Below, piece after piece: positions 1 to 11,635 of a stretch of DNA of 64,000 bases. The position numbers and the translations under genes were made by a program. The notes under the pieces are model-generated. The model did not search any database. It had not been told where the DNA came from and saw only the letters and a list, made by a program, of their open reading frames with translations. This DNA comes from Pseudomonadota bacterium (lineage in GTDB: Bacteria > Pseudomonadota > Gammaproteobacteria > Burkholderiales > Rhodocyclaceae), in assembly GCA_018241725.1 (NCBI GenBank), contig JAFEDI010000077.1:95806-159805 (forward strand), read 5' to 3'. Each line of letters starts with the position of its first letter. Within the stretch, counting starts at the first letter, position 1.

Positions 1-1
1 C

Positions 2-949
2 CCGATGCCTTACTGGGCTCCGGAAGCCCTGGTACGCACCCGCGCCGTGCACGAACTGGTGCTGGGCGGCAATGCGCCGCCCCAGGGTATGGAGATTCGC
101 CTGATGCGCCGCAACGGCGAGCGCTTCGACGCCCTGCTCATCGAAGCACCGCTGATCGACTCCAACGGCAAGCACATCGGCTGGATGGGTTCGGTGGTGG
201 ATGTCACCGAGCAGAAGCGCGCCCAGGAACTCGCCCGCCAGCAGCAAGAGCGCCTGCAGGCCACCGCCCGCCTGGTCACCATGGGCGAGATGGCCTCGAC
301 CCTCGCCCATGAACTCAACCAGCCGCTCGCCGCGATCTCCAGCTACAACACCGGCTGCCTGAACATGCTCGGCAACGGCGACCTGCCGAAGAAGGAATTG
401 ACGACCATCCTCGAGAAAATCGGCAAGCAGGCCCAGCGGGCCGGGCAGATCATCCGGCGGGTGCATACCTTCGTGCGGCGCAGCGAGCCCAAGTTCGAAC
501 CGGTGGACGTGAACACCATCCTGCGGGAAGCCGTCGGGCTGGTGGAGCCGGACGCCGACCGGCGCGGCGTCCTCATCGAGCTGGAACTGGAAGACAACCT
601 GCCCTGCGTCGAGGCGGACCCGGTGATGATTGAGCAGGTCGCCGTCAACCTGATCCGCAACGGCATGGACGCGATGGCGGACAATCCACGCGAATCCCGC
701 CGCCTGCTGATCCGGACCCAACGCCAGAACGGCACGCTGGTCTGCGACGTGGCCGACCGGGGCGCCGGCATCCCTCCCGAAGTCGCAGAAAAGCTGTTCG
801 CCCCCTTCTTCACGACCAAGGCCGAAGGCATGGGCATCGGGCTCAACATCTGCCGCTCGATCGCCGAACTCCACCGGGGCCGCCTGAACTTCGAGAACAA
901 CCCGGGCGGTGGTACGATTTTCCACTTCTCCCTGCCGATCCCGTCATGA
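2..949 (+). CDS. PAS-domain sensor histidine kinase (5'-truncated by window edge)
   Basis: Membrane-associated type two-component sensor kinase; only the cytoplasmic C-terminal part is in the window, because the frame is open to the left edge. Counting from the first Met at position 5, residues 1-70 are the end of a PAS/PAC fold (RRNGERF, then VVDVTEQK), followed by a HisKA helix with the phosphoacceptor H102 in the HELNQPL box, an N box near 210-225, G1 DRGAGI (251-256), F box FAPFFTTK and G2 GMGIGL (275-280). The HELNQPL box is typical of the DctS/FixL-like HPK4 group. Its stop overlaps the regulator start (ATGA), so the two are a co-translated pair. The signal is unknown; a C4-dicarboxylate DctS-like role is possible but not shown. 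Confidence 0.9.
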   Translation, partial: PMPYWAPEALVRTRAVHELVLGGNAPPQGMEIRLMRRNGERFDALLIEAPLIDSNGKHIGWMGSVVDVTEQKRAQELARQQQERLQATARLVTMGEMASTLAHELNQPLAAISSYNTGCLNMLGNGDLPKKELTTILEKIGKQAQRAGQIIRRVHTFVRRSEPKFEPVDVNTILREAVGLVEPDADRRGVLIELELEDNLPCVEADPVMIEQVAVNLIRNGMDAMADNPRESRRLLIRTQRQNGTLVCDVADRGAGIPPEVAEKLFAPFFTTKAEGMGIGLNICRSIAELHRGRLNFENNPGGGTIFHFSLPIPS

Positions 950-1578
950 GCACGCCCCTCGCCCACATTGTCGACGACGACGAAGCCATCCGCGACGCCC
1001 TCACCTGGTTGTTCCGGACCCGTGAAGTGGCCAGTGCCGAATGGAGCTCCGCCGAGGAGTTCCTGGCCGCCTGGCAGCCGGACTGGCGCGGCTGCATCGT
1101 ACTGGACATCCGCATGCGGGAAATGAGTGGCCTGGAGTGTTTCGACGTACTGCAGGAGCAGGGTAATACCCTGCCGGTCATCTTCCTGACCGGCCACGGC
1201 GACGTACCGATGGCGGTCGGTGCCCTGAAGAAAGGCGCTTTCGATTTCCTCGAGAAGCCGTTCGAAGACAACGCGCTGGTGGACGTGGTCATCCGCGCGC
1301 TGGCCAAGGATGCCAAGCGCCAGGCCAGCCAGGCCAGCCAGGCTTCGGTTGCAAACCATCTGGCCCTGCTCACCCCGCGGGAGCAGGAAGTCATGAATCT
1401 CGTGCTGGCCGGCAAGTTCAACAAGGTCATTGCCGACGAATTGAACATCTCGATGCGCACCGTCGAAGTGCACCGGGCGCGCGTTTTCGAAAAGATGGGG
1501 GTGCGATCCGCCGTCGAGCTGGCCCAATTGCTGGCGCCGAGCCGTGAAAAAGGGTCCGGCAGCTCAGGGGAACACTGA
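946..1578 (+). CDS. NarL/FixJ-family response regulator
   Basis: Cytoplasmic DNA-binding regulator, 210 aa, partner of the preceding kinase (4-bp ATGA overlap). The receiver domain spans about 1-118 with acidic pocket D10-D12, phosphoacceptor D54 (VLDIRM), T82 and K104 (EKPF). A short low-complexity linker with three QAS repeats (about 127-134) leads to a LuxR-type HTH at about 142-195 (LTPREQEVM, then SMRTVEVHRARV). The order REC-LuxR and the kinase type resemble DctR/TtrR/FixJ regulators; target genes probably lie near the unseen 5' neighbour. Its last 15 bp overlap the 3' end of tilS, which runs in the opposite direction. Confidence 0.92.
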   Translation: MSTPLAHIVDDDEAIRDALTWLFRTREVASAEWSSAEEFLAAWQPDWRGCIVLDIRMREMSGLECFDVLQEQGNTLPVIFLTGHGDVPMAVGALKKGAFDFLEKPFEDNALVDVVIRALAKDAKRQASQASQASVANHLALLTPREQEVMNLVLAGKFNKVIADELNISMRTVEVHRARVFEKMGVRSAVELAQLLAPSREKGSGSSGEH

Positions 1579-2884
1579 CCAGCGCGGCAGAATGCCGGCC
1601 GCCCCTGGTGGACAGGCGAATTCGGCCGCCACGCCAACTCCGGCGATCCACGCCAGACGCTCCTCCACCCACAGCATCGGAACCGCATCCCGCAGCCAGG
1701 GGGGAATGCCCGCCTCCTGCCACAGGTTTTTCAGGCTGCGGGAAGCCCCACCGGCATTCAGACGCATGCGCGCCCCGGCCGCCCTATGCCCAACCCGGCA
1801 CGGCGCCGCCATGACAAGATCGGCTGCCAGCCCCTGACCGGACACAGCGCAGAAATCCAGCACGCCGCCGGCCCATGGCAAGGCAGCTTCGCCACGCCAC
1901 GGGCGGAAGTCGGCCACTTCGGCCGGCACGGTCGCCGCCTCCAGCCACCAGTGCTGCCGATAGACGCACAGCGCAACCTCGCCCAACAGGATCCTCGAAC
2001 CGGACACGGCAGCGTCCTCGCGGAACTGCCGCTCCGCCTCCCGCAGCCGCGCCTCGTCAGGCATTGGCGTACCCGCCTTGATCAGCAGGCGCCGCAGCAG
2101 ATTGCGCAAACGGGCCGAGGACAAGCCGAGCGCCGGCGCACGCAGCATCTGCATGCATCCCGGAATGCGCAGCTTCTCGAGATCGCTGTCCGCCAGTTCC
2201 TCCAGTAGCCCTTCCGCCTCGCCGGCCAGCCGCCCCAAGCGGGCGAGATTGGCCGACGCGCCGGCGAAACGTCCATTCAGTTGCGGCAGGATTTCCTTGC
2301 GCAGGAAATTGCGGGAAAACGCCGTATCGGTGTTGCTGGGATCATCCACCCAGCGCAGGCCATGCCGCTCCGCATACGCATGCAGCGCAGAGCGTGGAAC
2401 GTCCAGCAGCGGGCGCCAGATTCGGCCACCCGCACCGACATGGACGAAATCGCTCATGCCCGCCAGGCCCTTGACGCCGCTACCGCGCAACGCCCGGAAA
2501 AGAACGGTCTCGGCCTGGTCATCCCGGTGGTGGGCCAGGGCCAGCACACCGCCGCCCAGGCCATCCAGCAGCGCAGCCCGGCGCACTTCCCGCGCGGCAG
2601 CCTCCAGCCCGCCCGGATGCGCCCGATCCACCTGAACTTCACGAACCGCCAGCGGCACCGAAAGGGGTGCGCACAGCTCGGCGCAGATGTCGCCCCACAC
2701 TTCGGAGCCCGCCACCAAGCCGTGGCGGACATGCACGGCGCCCACCTCGATTCCGAGCTCACCCTGCAAACCGGCAAGCACATGCGTCAGCACGGAGGAA
2801 TCGAGGCCACCGCTCAACCCGACCCGGACCGGGCCGGGTACGAGGAAGAGTTGCCGCCAGCTCGCGGCAACCCGGGCTGCAAGC

Positions 2885-2898
<14 letters not shown>
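1564..2898 (-). CDS. tilS: tRNA(Ile)-lysidine synthetase
   Basis: Converts the wobble cytidine of tRNA-Ile(CAU) to lysidine using ATP, essential for reading AUA and for avoiding Met misreading. The 444-aa protein has the N-type ATP-pyrophosphatase loop SGGLDSS at residues 29-35, an [10 protein letters not shown] motif in the catalytic domain, and the extended C-terminal substrate-binding region ending in ILPRWSVFP, as in full-length proteobacterial TilS. It is the second gene of an accA-tilS unit: its ATG lies inside the last 14 bp of accA, so translation is probably coupled. Confidence 0.96.
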
Positions 2899-3853
<955 letters not shown>

Positions 3854-4013
3854 CCGGTCAAACTCATAGAAATTTTTGCCATTTTACCCTATCGACTCCC
3901 GTGACGGGCGCCACACCCCGGTCGGCCCTGTTTTTACTGCAAAAATCGCATTGCTGCACAGCGCAATAAGCCGCTAACATCGCCCCTCTTTTCGGCTCGC
4001 CCCACCATTCCAA

Positions 4014-5561
4014 ATGGCTTCGATGAACCTCCTCCGCGCCCTCGTCACGGTCAGCGGAATGACCCTGCTGTCGCGAATCCTGGGTTTCGTGCGCGATTTC
4101 GTGCAGGCCCGCGCCTTTGGCGCCGGCATAGAGATGGATGCCTTCGTCGTCGCCTTCCGTCTGCCCAACTTGCTGCGCCGCATGTTCGCGGAGGGCGCCT
4201 TCTCCCAGGCCTTCGTGCCCATCCTGGCGGAATACAAGAACAAGCGTGGCCCCGACGAAACCCACCGCCTGATCAACCACGTCGCCAGCGCTCTCGGCCT
4301 TGTCGTGCTGATCGTATCGATCCTGGGCGCGCTGGCCTCGCCGGCCATCATCTACGCCACTGCCCCCGGCTTCTCGGAAAACGTGGAGAAGTTCGAGCTG
4401 ACCGTCCAGCTCACCCGCATCACCTTCCCCTACATCTTCTTCATGTCGCTGGTGGCCCTTGCCGGCGGCGTACTCAATACCTGGAGCCGCTTCGCGATCC
4501 CGGCCTTCACGCCGGTGCTGCTGAACCTGTCCTTCATCTTCATGGCGCTGTTCGCCGCCCCCTACTTCCACCCACCGATCCTGGTGCTCGGCTGGGCCGT
4601 CTTCATCGGCGGACTCGCCCAGGTCGTGTTGCAGCTGCGCCCACTGGCCAAAATCGGCATGCTGCCGCGCTTTTCACTTGACTTTTCCGACCCCGGCGTA
4701 CGGCGCATCCTCAAGCTGATGGCGCCGGCCATCCTCGGCGTATCGGTCAGCCAGATCTCCCTGCTGATCAACACGGTCTTCGCGTCCTTCCTGCCGAGCG
4801 GCAGCGTATCCTGGCTGTATTATGCAGACCGCCTGATGGAATTCCCGTCCGGCATGCTCGGCGTGGCGCTGGGCACCATCCTGCTGCCCAGCCTCTCGAA
4901 GATGCATGCCGACGAAAAGCCGGCCGAATTCTCCGCACTGCTGGACTGGGGCCTGCGCCTGACCCTGCTGCTGACACTCCCCGCCGCTGTCGGCCTCGCA
5001 TTGCTGGCCGTACCGCTGATCAGCACGCTGTTCCACCATGGAGCCTTCAGTGCCAACGACGTCCTGCAGACGCGGACCGCACTGGTCGCCTACAGCCTCG
5101 GGCTGACCGGGCTGATCCTCGTCAAGGTACTCGCCCCCGCCTTCTATTCCCGCCAGGACGTCCGCACGCCGGTGCGTATCGGCGTCATGTCGCTGATCAT
5201 CACCCAGTTGATGAACCTGATCTTCATTGGCCCCTTCCAGCATGCCGGCCTGGCCCTGTCCATCGGTCTGGCCTCCTGCTTCAACGCCACTCTGCTTTAC
5301 CGCGGTCTGCGCGCCCGCGAAATCTATAGCCCCCAGCCGGGCTGGGGTGCCTTCGGCGCCAAACTGTCCATCGCGCTGTTGGTCCTCGCTACCGGCATCT
5401 ACTTCACCGCCGGACCCGACAGCCTGTGGCTGCATGCCAGCAGCCTCGAACGGGTTATCCGCCTATCGGCGCTGATCTGCGGCGGTATCTCCGTGTATTT
5501 CGCCATCCTGTTCGCCCTCGGCTTCCGGCTGACCGATTTCCGTCGGCGCAGCGCGACCTGA
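4014..5561 (+). CDS. murJ: Lipid II flippase MurJ
   Basis: Inner-membrane MOP-superfamily flippase moving the peptidoglycan precursor lipid II to the periplasmic face. The 515-aa protein is a continuous set of about 14 hydrophobic helices, opening with NLLRALVTVSGMTLLSRILG and the conserved GFVRD and DAF(V)VAFRLPNLLRR segments; family length is about 510-525. The ATG at 4023 (MNLLRAL) is an equally good start and would shorten it by three residues. It is transcribed alone, divergent from accA, with a PEBP-family gene 49 bp downstream. Confidence 0.96.
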   Translation: MASMNLLRALVTVSGMTLLSRILGFVRDFVQARAFGAGIEMDAFVVAFRLPNLLRRMFAEGAFSQAFVPILAEYKNKRGPDETHRLINHVASALGLVVLIVSILGALASPAIIYATAPGFSENVEKFELTVQLTRITFPYIFFMSLVALAGGVLNTWSRFAIPAFTPVLLNLSFIFMALFAAPYFHPPILVLGWAVFIGGLAQVVLQLRPLAKIGMLPRFSLDFSDPGVRRILKLMAPAILGVSVSQISLLINTVFASFLPSGSVSWLYYADRLMEFPSGMLGVALGTILLPSLSKMHADEKPAEFSALLDWGLRLTLLLTLPAAVGLALLAVPLISTLFHHGAFSANDVLQTRTALVAYSLGLTGLILVKVLAPAFYSRQDVRTPVRIGVMSLIITQLMNLIFIGPFQHAGLALSIGLASCFNATLLYRGLRAREIYSPQPGWGAFGAKLSIALLVLATGIYFTAGPDSLWLHASSLERVIRLSALICGGISVYFAILFALGFRLTDFRRRSAT

Positions 5562-5610
5562 GTACAAACCTGGCTACAATCGTCCACACCATTCCGGGAG
5601 CCGAACGAAG

Positions 5611-6240
5611 ATGAAGATACACAGCGACAGTTTTACCGATGGCAGCATGATTCCGGGCCAGTTCGCCTTCTGCGTGCCCGCGACGGAAGGGCACGTCAGC
5701 CTCAGCACCAACCGCAATCCACATCTCGCCTGGAGCGATGCGCCCGCCGGCACCCGCTCCTTCGTGCTGATCTGCCATGACCCGGATGTCCCGAGCCGCG
5801 GCGACGATGTGAATCAGGAAGGGCGCTCCGTACCAGCCGACCTGCCCCGCGTGGACTTCTTCCACTGGGCCCTGATCGACCTGCCGGTCTCAGTCACCCA
5901 CATTGCCGAAGGCGCGCACTCCAGCGCCGTCACACCCAACGGCAAGCCCGGCCCGGACCTGCCCGACGGCAGCCGCCATGGCGTCAACGACTACACCGGC
6001 TGGTTCGCCAGCGACGAGCAGATGAAGGGCAACTACTTCGGCTACGACGGCCCCTGCCCGCCATGGAACGACTCCATCCCGCACCACTACGTCTTCACGG
6101 TGTACGCGCTGGACATTCCGCACCTGCCTGTCGAAGGCATCTTCAGCGGACAGCAGGTGCGTGACGCCATCACCGGGCACATCCTCGACCAGGCCAGCCT
6201 CACCGGCACCTACAGCCTCAACCCCGCAATCCCGGCCTGA
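5611..6240 (+). CDS. YbhB/YbcL-family PEBP (Raf kinase inhibitor-like) protein
   Basis: Small soluble protein of the phosphatidylethanolamine-binding fold, 209 aa; bacterial members have no firmly established biochemical role. Family marks are DPDVP (57-61) and FHWALID (84-90) around the ligand pocket, and YDGPCPPWND (145-154). No signal peptide is apparent, so it is probably cytoplasmic. It sits 49 bp after murJ in the same direction and may share its transcript. The SD-like GGGAG upstream of ATG 5611 supports the start. Confidence 0.9.
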   Translation: MKIHSDSFTDGSMIPGQFAFCVPATEGHVSLSTNRNPHLAWSDAPAGTRSFVLICHDPDVPSRGDDVNQEGRSVPADLPRVDFFHWALIDLPVSVTHIAEGAHSSAVTPNGKPGPDLPDGSRHGVNDYTGWFASDEQMKGNYFGYDGPCPPWNDSIPHHYVFTVYALDIPHLPVEGIFSGQQVRDAITGHILDQASLTGTYSLNPAIPA

Positions 6241-6290
6241 TCCACCCGTGCGGCCTCCCATCGAGGGGGGGCGCCCCGGGCCGGGCCGGA

Positions 6291-7547
6291 TCAAACCTTG
6301 TAAGCAGGTAGACTCGCCGCCATCAAGGGCAGATTCAGGTGCAAGTGCAGGTAATCGGGCAAGCCGTTCCTGAACGGCGGCCAGTCCTCACCGGCAATCA
6401 ACGGGCTGCACCAGGTCTTGAACGCCTCGGTCACGCCGAAGCCGTCCACCGCGATGAACTCCGGCGGTAGGGTACGCTCCAGATTGGCCACCTGCTCGAA
6501 GGGCTGCAGATTGGTCCGCCAGCGATAGGGCCGGTCCAGCACCCGATCGATACCGACAACACCCCGCTCGCCGGCCAGCGCCCGCCGTACAGCCGCCTTG
6601 CCAACGGCAAAAGCCTGGGCCGTATCCGTACGCGATGCCAGGTGTCGCGCAGAGCGTTGCAGATAATCGGCCAGCGCGTAATGCACCTTGTAACCAAGGC
6701 AGGAATGGATGCGCTCCGCCACCACTTCCCCAGCCCCGCCCAACTGGACGTAGCCCTTCTGATTGCGATCGAGCATGGCCAGGATCTGTCCGTCCGGGCC
6801 ACGAATACCCTCAGCCACGACGATCGCGCAGGCACCGATGCGCTCGACGATCTCCTTCACTCGAGCCAGGAAGGCTGCTTCATCGAAGGGCACCTCGGGC
6901 AGCAGGATCAGATGCGGCGCCGCATCCTCCTCTTCCGCCGCCAGCGCGCAGGCCGCAGCCAACCAACCGGCGTTGCGCCCCATGACCTCCAGCACGAAGG
7001 CGCGCCCAGCGCCGGTCGTCATCGCGGCGAGATCAAGTCCGACTTCCCGGATCGAAGTTGCCAGATACTTGGCCGCCGAACCGTACCCCGGACAACAGTC
7101 GGTCAACACGATGTCGTTATCGACCGTCTTCGGCACCCCTACCACGGTCAGGGGATAGCCGCGCAGGTCTGCCGCAACCTGGATCTGGCGGCAGGTTTCC
7201 ATCGACCCGTTGCCGCCGTTGTAGAGAAAGAAAGCGACATCATGGGCCGCCAGCACATCGAACAAGCGGTCGTACTGGGCCGGATTGCGCTCCAGCACAT
7301 CCAGGTCGAATCGGCAGGACCCGAAAGCACCGCCCGGCGTCGCGCGCAGGCGGGCCAGGTCGGCATCGGACAAGGCCGCCGTGTCCAACAAGGTTTCCCG
7401 CAACACGCCCAGGATGCCGTTGCGGGCGGCCAACACACGGCCAACCGCATTGCCGGCCTGGCGTGCGGTCGCAATCACACCGGCCGCCGATGCATTGATG
7501 ACCGCAGTCACGCCGCCCGATTGCGCATAGAGCAGATTCTTCGCCAT
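6291..7547 (-). CDS. 6-phosphofructokinase, PPi/ATP donor uncertain
   Basis: Phosphorylates fructose 6-phosphate in glycolysis (or runs reversibly if PPi-dependent). The 418-aa length and overall type match the group containing PPi-dependent bacterial PFKs. The substrate motif PKTVDND (139-145) has Lys140, the PPi-type residue at E. coli position 124, with D143 as catalytic base. The donor motif is GGNGS (111-115): Gly114 at E. coli position 104 is the ATP-type residue, and Asn113 replaces the usual Asp103. VMGRNAGW is intact. An SD (GGAAGGGA) precedes ATG 7547. It is monocistronic, convergent with the PEBP gene. Confidence 0.9.
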   Translation of the reverse strand: MAKNLLYAQSGGVTAVINASAAGVIATARQAGNAVGRVLAARNGILGVLRETLLDTAALSDADLARLRATPGGAFGSCRFDLDVLERNPAQYDRLFDVLAAHDVAFFLYNGGNGSMETCRQIQVAADLRGYPLTVVGVPKTVDNDIVLTDCCPGYGSAAKYLATSIREVGLDLAAMTTGAGRAFVLEVMGRNAGWLAAACALAAEEEDAAPHLILLPEVPFDEAAFLARVKEIVERIGACAIVVAEGIRGPDGQILAMLDRNQKGYVQLGGAGEVVAERIHSCLGYKVHYALADYLQRSARHLASRTDTAQAFAVGKAAVRRALAGERGVVGIDRVLDRPYRWRTNLQPFEQVANLERTLPPEFIAVDGFGVTEAFKTWCSPLIAGEDWPPFRNGLPDYLHLHLNLPLMAASLPAYKV

Positions 7548-7586
7548 CCAGGTCCCTTCCCCCGAACTACACCGCCAAAAAACAAA

Positions 7587-7605
7587 GGCCGGCTTGAAGC
7601 CGGCC
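7587..7605 (-). terminator. Rho-independent terminator after adk
   Basis: Two 9-bp arms (GGCCGGCTT / AAGCCGGCC) with a single-base loop, followed on the minus strand by a T-rich run (TTTGTTTTTT). It lies 24 bp after the adk stop and ends the exbB-to-adk operon. Confidence 0.85.
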
Positions 7606-7628
7606 CTTTGCGAGTGCGAACTGGGCGC

Positions 7629-9103
<1,475 letters not shown>

Positions 9104-9104
9104 G

Positions 9105-9293
9105 TCAGCGGGACTGGGCGATTTCTTCGTCGGTCAGCGGCCGCGCTTCTTCCTCCAGCATCACCGGGATGCCATCGCGAATCGGGTAAGCCAGGCGGGC
9201 GCTGATGCTCCACAACTCTTGCTTGTCCTTGTGGAAGTCGAGCGGACCTTTGGTAATCGGGCACACCAGGATTTCAAGCAGTCGGGGGTCCAT
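9105..9293 (-). CDS. Trm112/YcaR-family small protein
   Basis: A 62-aa protein starting [18 protein letters not shown]; this ATG is preferred over one five codons upstream because it gives the conserved family N-terminus. The body [13 protein letters not shown](E)EEAR is typical. Proteobacterial members usually sit between lpxK and kdsB, as here. Family Trm112 proteins in eukaryotes activate methyltransferases; the bacterial role is unclear. The usual zinc CxxC is reduced to a single Cys (CPIT), so zinc binding is doubtful. Its start lies within the last 20 bp of lpxK. Confidence 0.9.
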   Translation of the reverse strand: MDPRLLEILVCPITKGPLDFHKDKQELWSISARLAYPIRDGIPVMLEEEARPLTDEEIAQSR

Positions 9294-10284
9294 CGAGCTT
9301 CTCCACAATCAGTTCCGCCGCGCCCGGCGCAACTTGCGCGCGGACCGGCCACACCCAGCTGTCGGCCGGGGCGAAAGGCGCGCATTTTACCGCATCCTTC
9401 TCGGTCATCAGAAGCACATCGCCATCGGAAATTCCGAGATCGGCCGCAGTGAACACGTGATGGTCGGGAAATGGGCGCCGCAGAATGCTCAAGCCCAGCC
9501 CTTCGAGCTGGCTGAAGAAGCGCTCCGGGCGTCCGATGCCTGCCATCGCATGGATCCGGCGGCCACGGAAGGCGGCCGCCTCGCAACGCTCTTCACGCCG
9601 CCCGAGCCGCTCGAACAGCGAACCGGCCAGCCCGAACTGGAACACCGGCACCGGGCGGACCTTTGCGGACAAGCCTTCCGACAAGGCACCGTGGGCCAGC
9701 ACCAGCCCGGCTTCGCGCACTCGCCCCAGGCCTTCCCGTAGAGGCCCGGCCGGCAAACGCAAGCAATTTCCGAGTGTGGCTTCGTCCACCACCACCACTT
9801 CCAGATCCCGTGCCAGACGGTAATGCTGGAGGCCATCGTCGGCAATCAGCACATTTACATCCGGATGAGCCTGAAGCAAGGCCTGCCCTGCCGCCGGGCG
9901 ATCACGCCCGACGAAGACCGGACAGCCCGAGCGGGACGCCATCATCACCGGTTCGTCACCGAAGCGGGCCGGATCGCCATCGACCGGCACCGCGGCCACG
10001 CCTTCGACCGACCCACCGTAACCACGACTGACGATACCCGGCTTGAAGCCCCGGCGGCGCAAGAGCTCCACCAGCCACAGCGCGACGGGTGTCTTGCCAC
10101 TTCCGCCGACGGCCACATTGCCAACGACGATGACCCGCACCGGTAGGCGGACGGACTTCAGGACGCCCAACGCAAAGAGCCGGCGACGCAAGCCCGCCAG
10201 CAATGCAAACAGCAGGGAAAGAGGAAAGAGGCTCCATGCGAGCGCCCCTCGGCTCTGCCAGAATCCGGGGGCGCTACGTGGCAT
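9274..10284 (-). CDS. lpxK: Tetraacyldisaccharide 4'-kinase
   Basis: Inner-membrane-associated kinase adding the 4'-phosphate to the lipid A disaccharide precursor. The 336-aa protein has an N-terminal hydrophobic anchor (about 17-31), the Walker [12 protein letters not shown] (55-65), then SRGYGG and DDGLQH motifs characteristic of LpxK. It is 14 bp downstream of exbD, and overlaps the Trm112-like gene. The pairing of ExbBD with LpxK is common in beta- and gammaproteobacteria. Confidence 0.97.
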   Translation of the reverse strand: MPRSAPGFWQSRGALAWSLFPLSLLFALLAGLRRRLFALGVLKSVRLPVRVIVVGNVAVGGSGKTPVALWLVELLRRRGFKPGIVSRGYGGSVEGVAAVPVDGDPARFGDEPVMMASRSGCPVFVGRDRPAAGQALLQAHPDVNVLIADDGLQHYRLARDLEVVVVDEATLGNCLRLPAGPLREGLGRVREAGLVLAHGALSEGLSAKVRPVPVFQFGLAGSLFERLGRREERCEAAAFRGRRIHAMAGIGRPERFFSQLEGLGLSILRRPFPDHHVFTAADLGISDGDVLLMTEKDAVKCAPFAPADSWVWPVRAQVAPGAAELIVEKLDGPPTA

Positions 10285-10298
10285 GAATTACTGCAGAC

Positions 10299-10721
10299 TC
10301 AGTGCTGAGCAGCCTGAGTGGCGAAGGAAATGTGAATCAGCCCGGCCTGCTGCGCCGCCTGCATCACGTCGATGACACGCTGATGGATCGCCTTCGCATC
10401 CGCGTTGATGATGACCACCGGATCCTTGGCATTGGCGGGTGCCACGGCACGCAGCGCGGCGGCAATGGCGGCTACGTCGGTACCACTGACTGGACGCTTG
10501 TTGACAACCACCTCACCGCCGGCGGTGACGGCCACGTTGATCTCGACCGGCTTGTCATCGCTGACCTGGGCGTCCGCTGTGGGCAAGTTGATCTCCAGCC
10601 CGGCAAAACGCGAATAGGTCGTGGTGAGCATCAGAAAGATGATGATCACCAGCAGCACATCAATCATCGGAATCAGGTTGATTTCCGGCTCCTCGCGGGA
10701 GCGGCCACGACTGAAGTTCAT
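10299..10721 (-). CDS. exbD: ExbD/TolR-family biopolymer transport protein
   Basis: Component of a proton-driven energising complex with ExbB (the next gene upstream), anchored by one N-terminal transmembrane helix (about 18-36) that carries the conserved proton-path Asp21 (PMIDVLLVIIIF). The C-terminal periplasmic domain is about 100 aa; total 140 aa is normal. Whether it serves TonB-dependent uptake or Tol-like/lipid transport cannot be told from sequence; its position before lpxK suggests an envelope role. It starts 10 bp after exbB. Confidence 0.94.
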   Translation of the reverse strand: MNFSRGRSREEPEINLIPMIDVLLVIIIFLMLTTTYSRFAGLEINLPTADAQVSDDKPVEINVAVTAGGEVVVNKRPVSGTDVAAIAAALRAVAPANAKDPVVIINADAKAIHQRVIDVMQAAQQAGLIHISFATQAAQH

Positions 10722-10731
10722 GGCTGGTGCC

Positions 10732-11337
10732 TCAACGACGCTCGCCGTGGATCAGTTCGACGAGACGGATGGCCTGCTGCTCCATCTCGATCACCAGGCC
10801 ATCGACGGTGGCGCGGAAATGGCGCCAGAAGATCATGCTCGGAATCGCGATAACCAGGCCGAACCCGGTGTTGTAGAGCGCGATGGAGATACCGTGGGCC
10901 AGTTGCTGGGGATTGGAGCCGCCGGGAGCCTGGGATCCGAAGATCTCGATCATGCCGACGACCGTGCCGAACAGGCCCATCAGCGGGCTGATCGATGCAA
11001 TGGTGCCGAGGGTGGTCAGGAAACGCTCCAGATCGTGGGTTACCGCGCGACCGGTTTCCTCGATGGACTCCTTCATCACATCACGCGGGCTGCGCACGTT
11101 GCGCAGACCTGCGGCCAGAACACGCCCCAAAGGGGAGCTGAGCGCCACGCGGTTCAGCATCTCCGGCGTCACGCCGCTCTGACGCATTTCGGCGACGACT
11201 TTGTCCACCAGGCCATCGGGCAGGATTTTGCTGCGACGCAGCGTGATGAGCCGCTCAATGATCAAGGCCACGGCCACGATCGAAGCAAACAACAAGGGCC
11301 AGATCGGCCAGCCGGCAGCTTGAAGAATGGCGAACAC
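10732..11337 (-). CDS. exbB: MotA/TolQ/ExbB proton channel family protein
   Basis: Inner-membrane partner of ExbD, 201 aa, with three hydrophobic helices (about 10-28, 115-135, 155-178) and the conserved loop ISPLMGLFGTVVGMIE that forms the channel signature. It is the first gene of the minus-strand operon exbB-exbD-lpxK-Trm112-kdsB-adk; the operon promoter must lie in the 298-bp spacer to xseA, which also carries the DnaA-box cluster. Confidence 0.94.
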   Translation of the reverse strand: MFAILQAAGWPIWPLLFASIVAVALIIERLITLRRSKILPDGLVDKVVAEMRQSGVTPEMLNRVALSSPLGRVLAAGLRNVRSPRDVMKESIEETGRAVTHDLERFLTTLGTIASISPLMGLFGTVVGMIEIFGSQAPGGSNPQQLAHGISIALYNTGFGLVIAIPSMIFWRHFRATVDGLVIEMEQQAIRLVELIHGERR

Positions 11338-11417
11338 GCGAACGCTCCTGAGAATCGGACGAAGCCCATGACTCTAACCTGCCCCAGGTTGCAGAGCAAC
11401 ACATGGAGCGTGTCAGA

Positions 11418-11452
11418 CAATCCACAAATTCTGTGGATAACTTTGTGGATTG
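11418..11452. promoter_or_regulatory. DnaA-box cluster in the exbB/xseA intergenic region
   Basis: A perfect 11-bp inverted repeat (CAATCCACAAA at 11418-11428 and TTTGTGGATTG at 11442-11452) flanks a perfect DnaA box TGTGGATAA (11432-11440). Each arm holds CAATCCACA, 7 of 9 matches to the consensus TTATCCACA. The rest of the 298-bp spacer (11338-11635) contains an AT-rich stretch around 11525-11565 and no convincing gene. DnaA binding here could regulate exbB and/or xseA, or titrate DnaA; a role as origin is unlikely since no dnaA/dnaN/parAB genes are near. Confidence 0.6.
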
Positions 11453-11635
11453 ATGCCAAGGGCGGGCGCTAAACCCGTAGTTTGTAAGGGTTTTTAGTGG
11501 TCGGGTCAAAAATGAGGCGACATACACATATGTTATAAATCAATCACTTACAAGTTTATCGGCAAGTCAAGGGCCTGAACTGGATTTTTTTGCCCCGCCA
11601 TGGGCAGGATGTGGATTCCGTTAGAATCCGCCCCC

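Noticed and set aside
11338-11635. Replication origin at the DnaA-box cluster
   Set aside because: Only one perfect box plus two relaxed ones, and no dnaA, dnaN, gyrB, parAB or mnmG in the vicinity.
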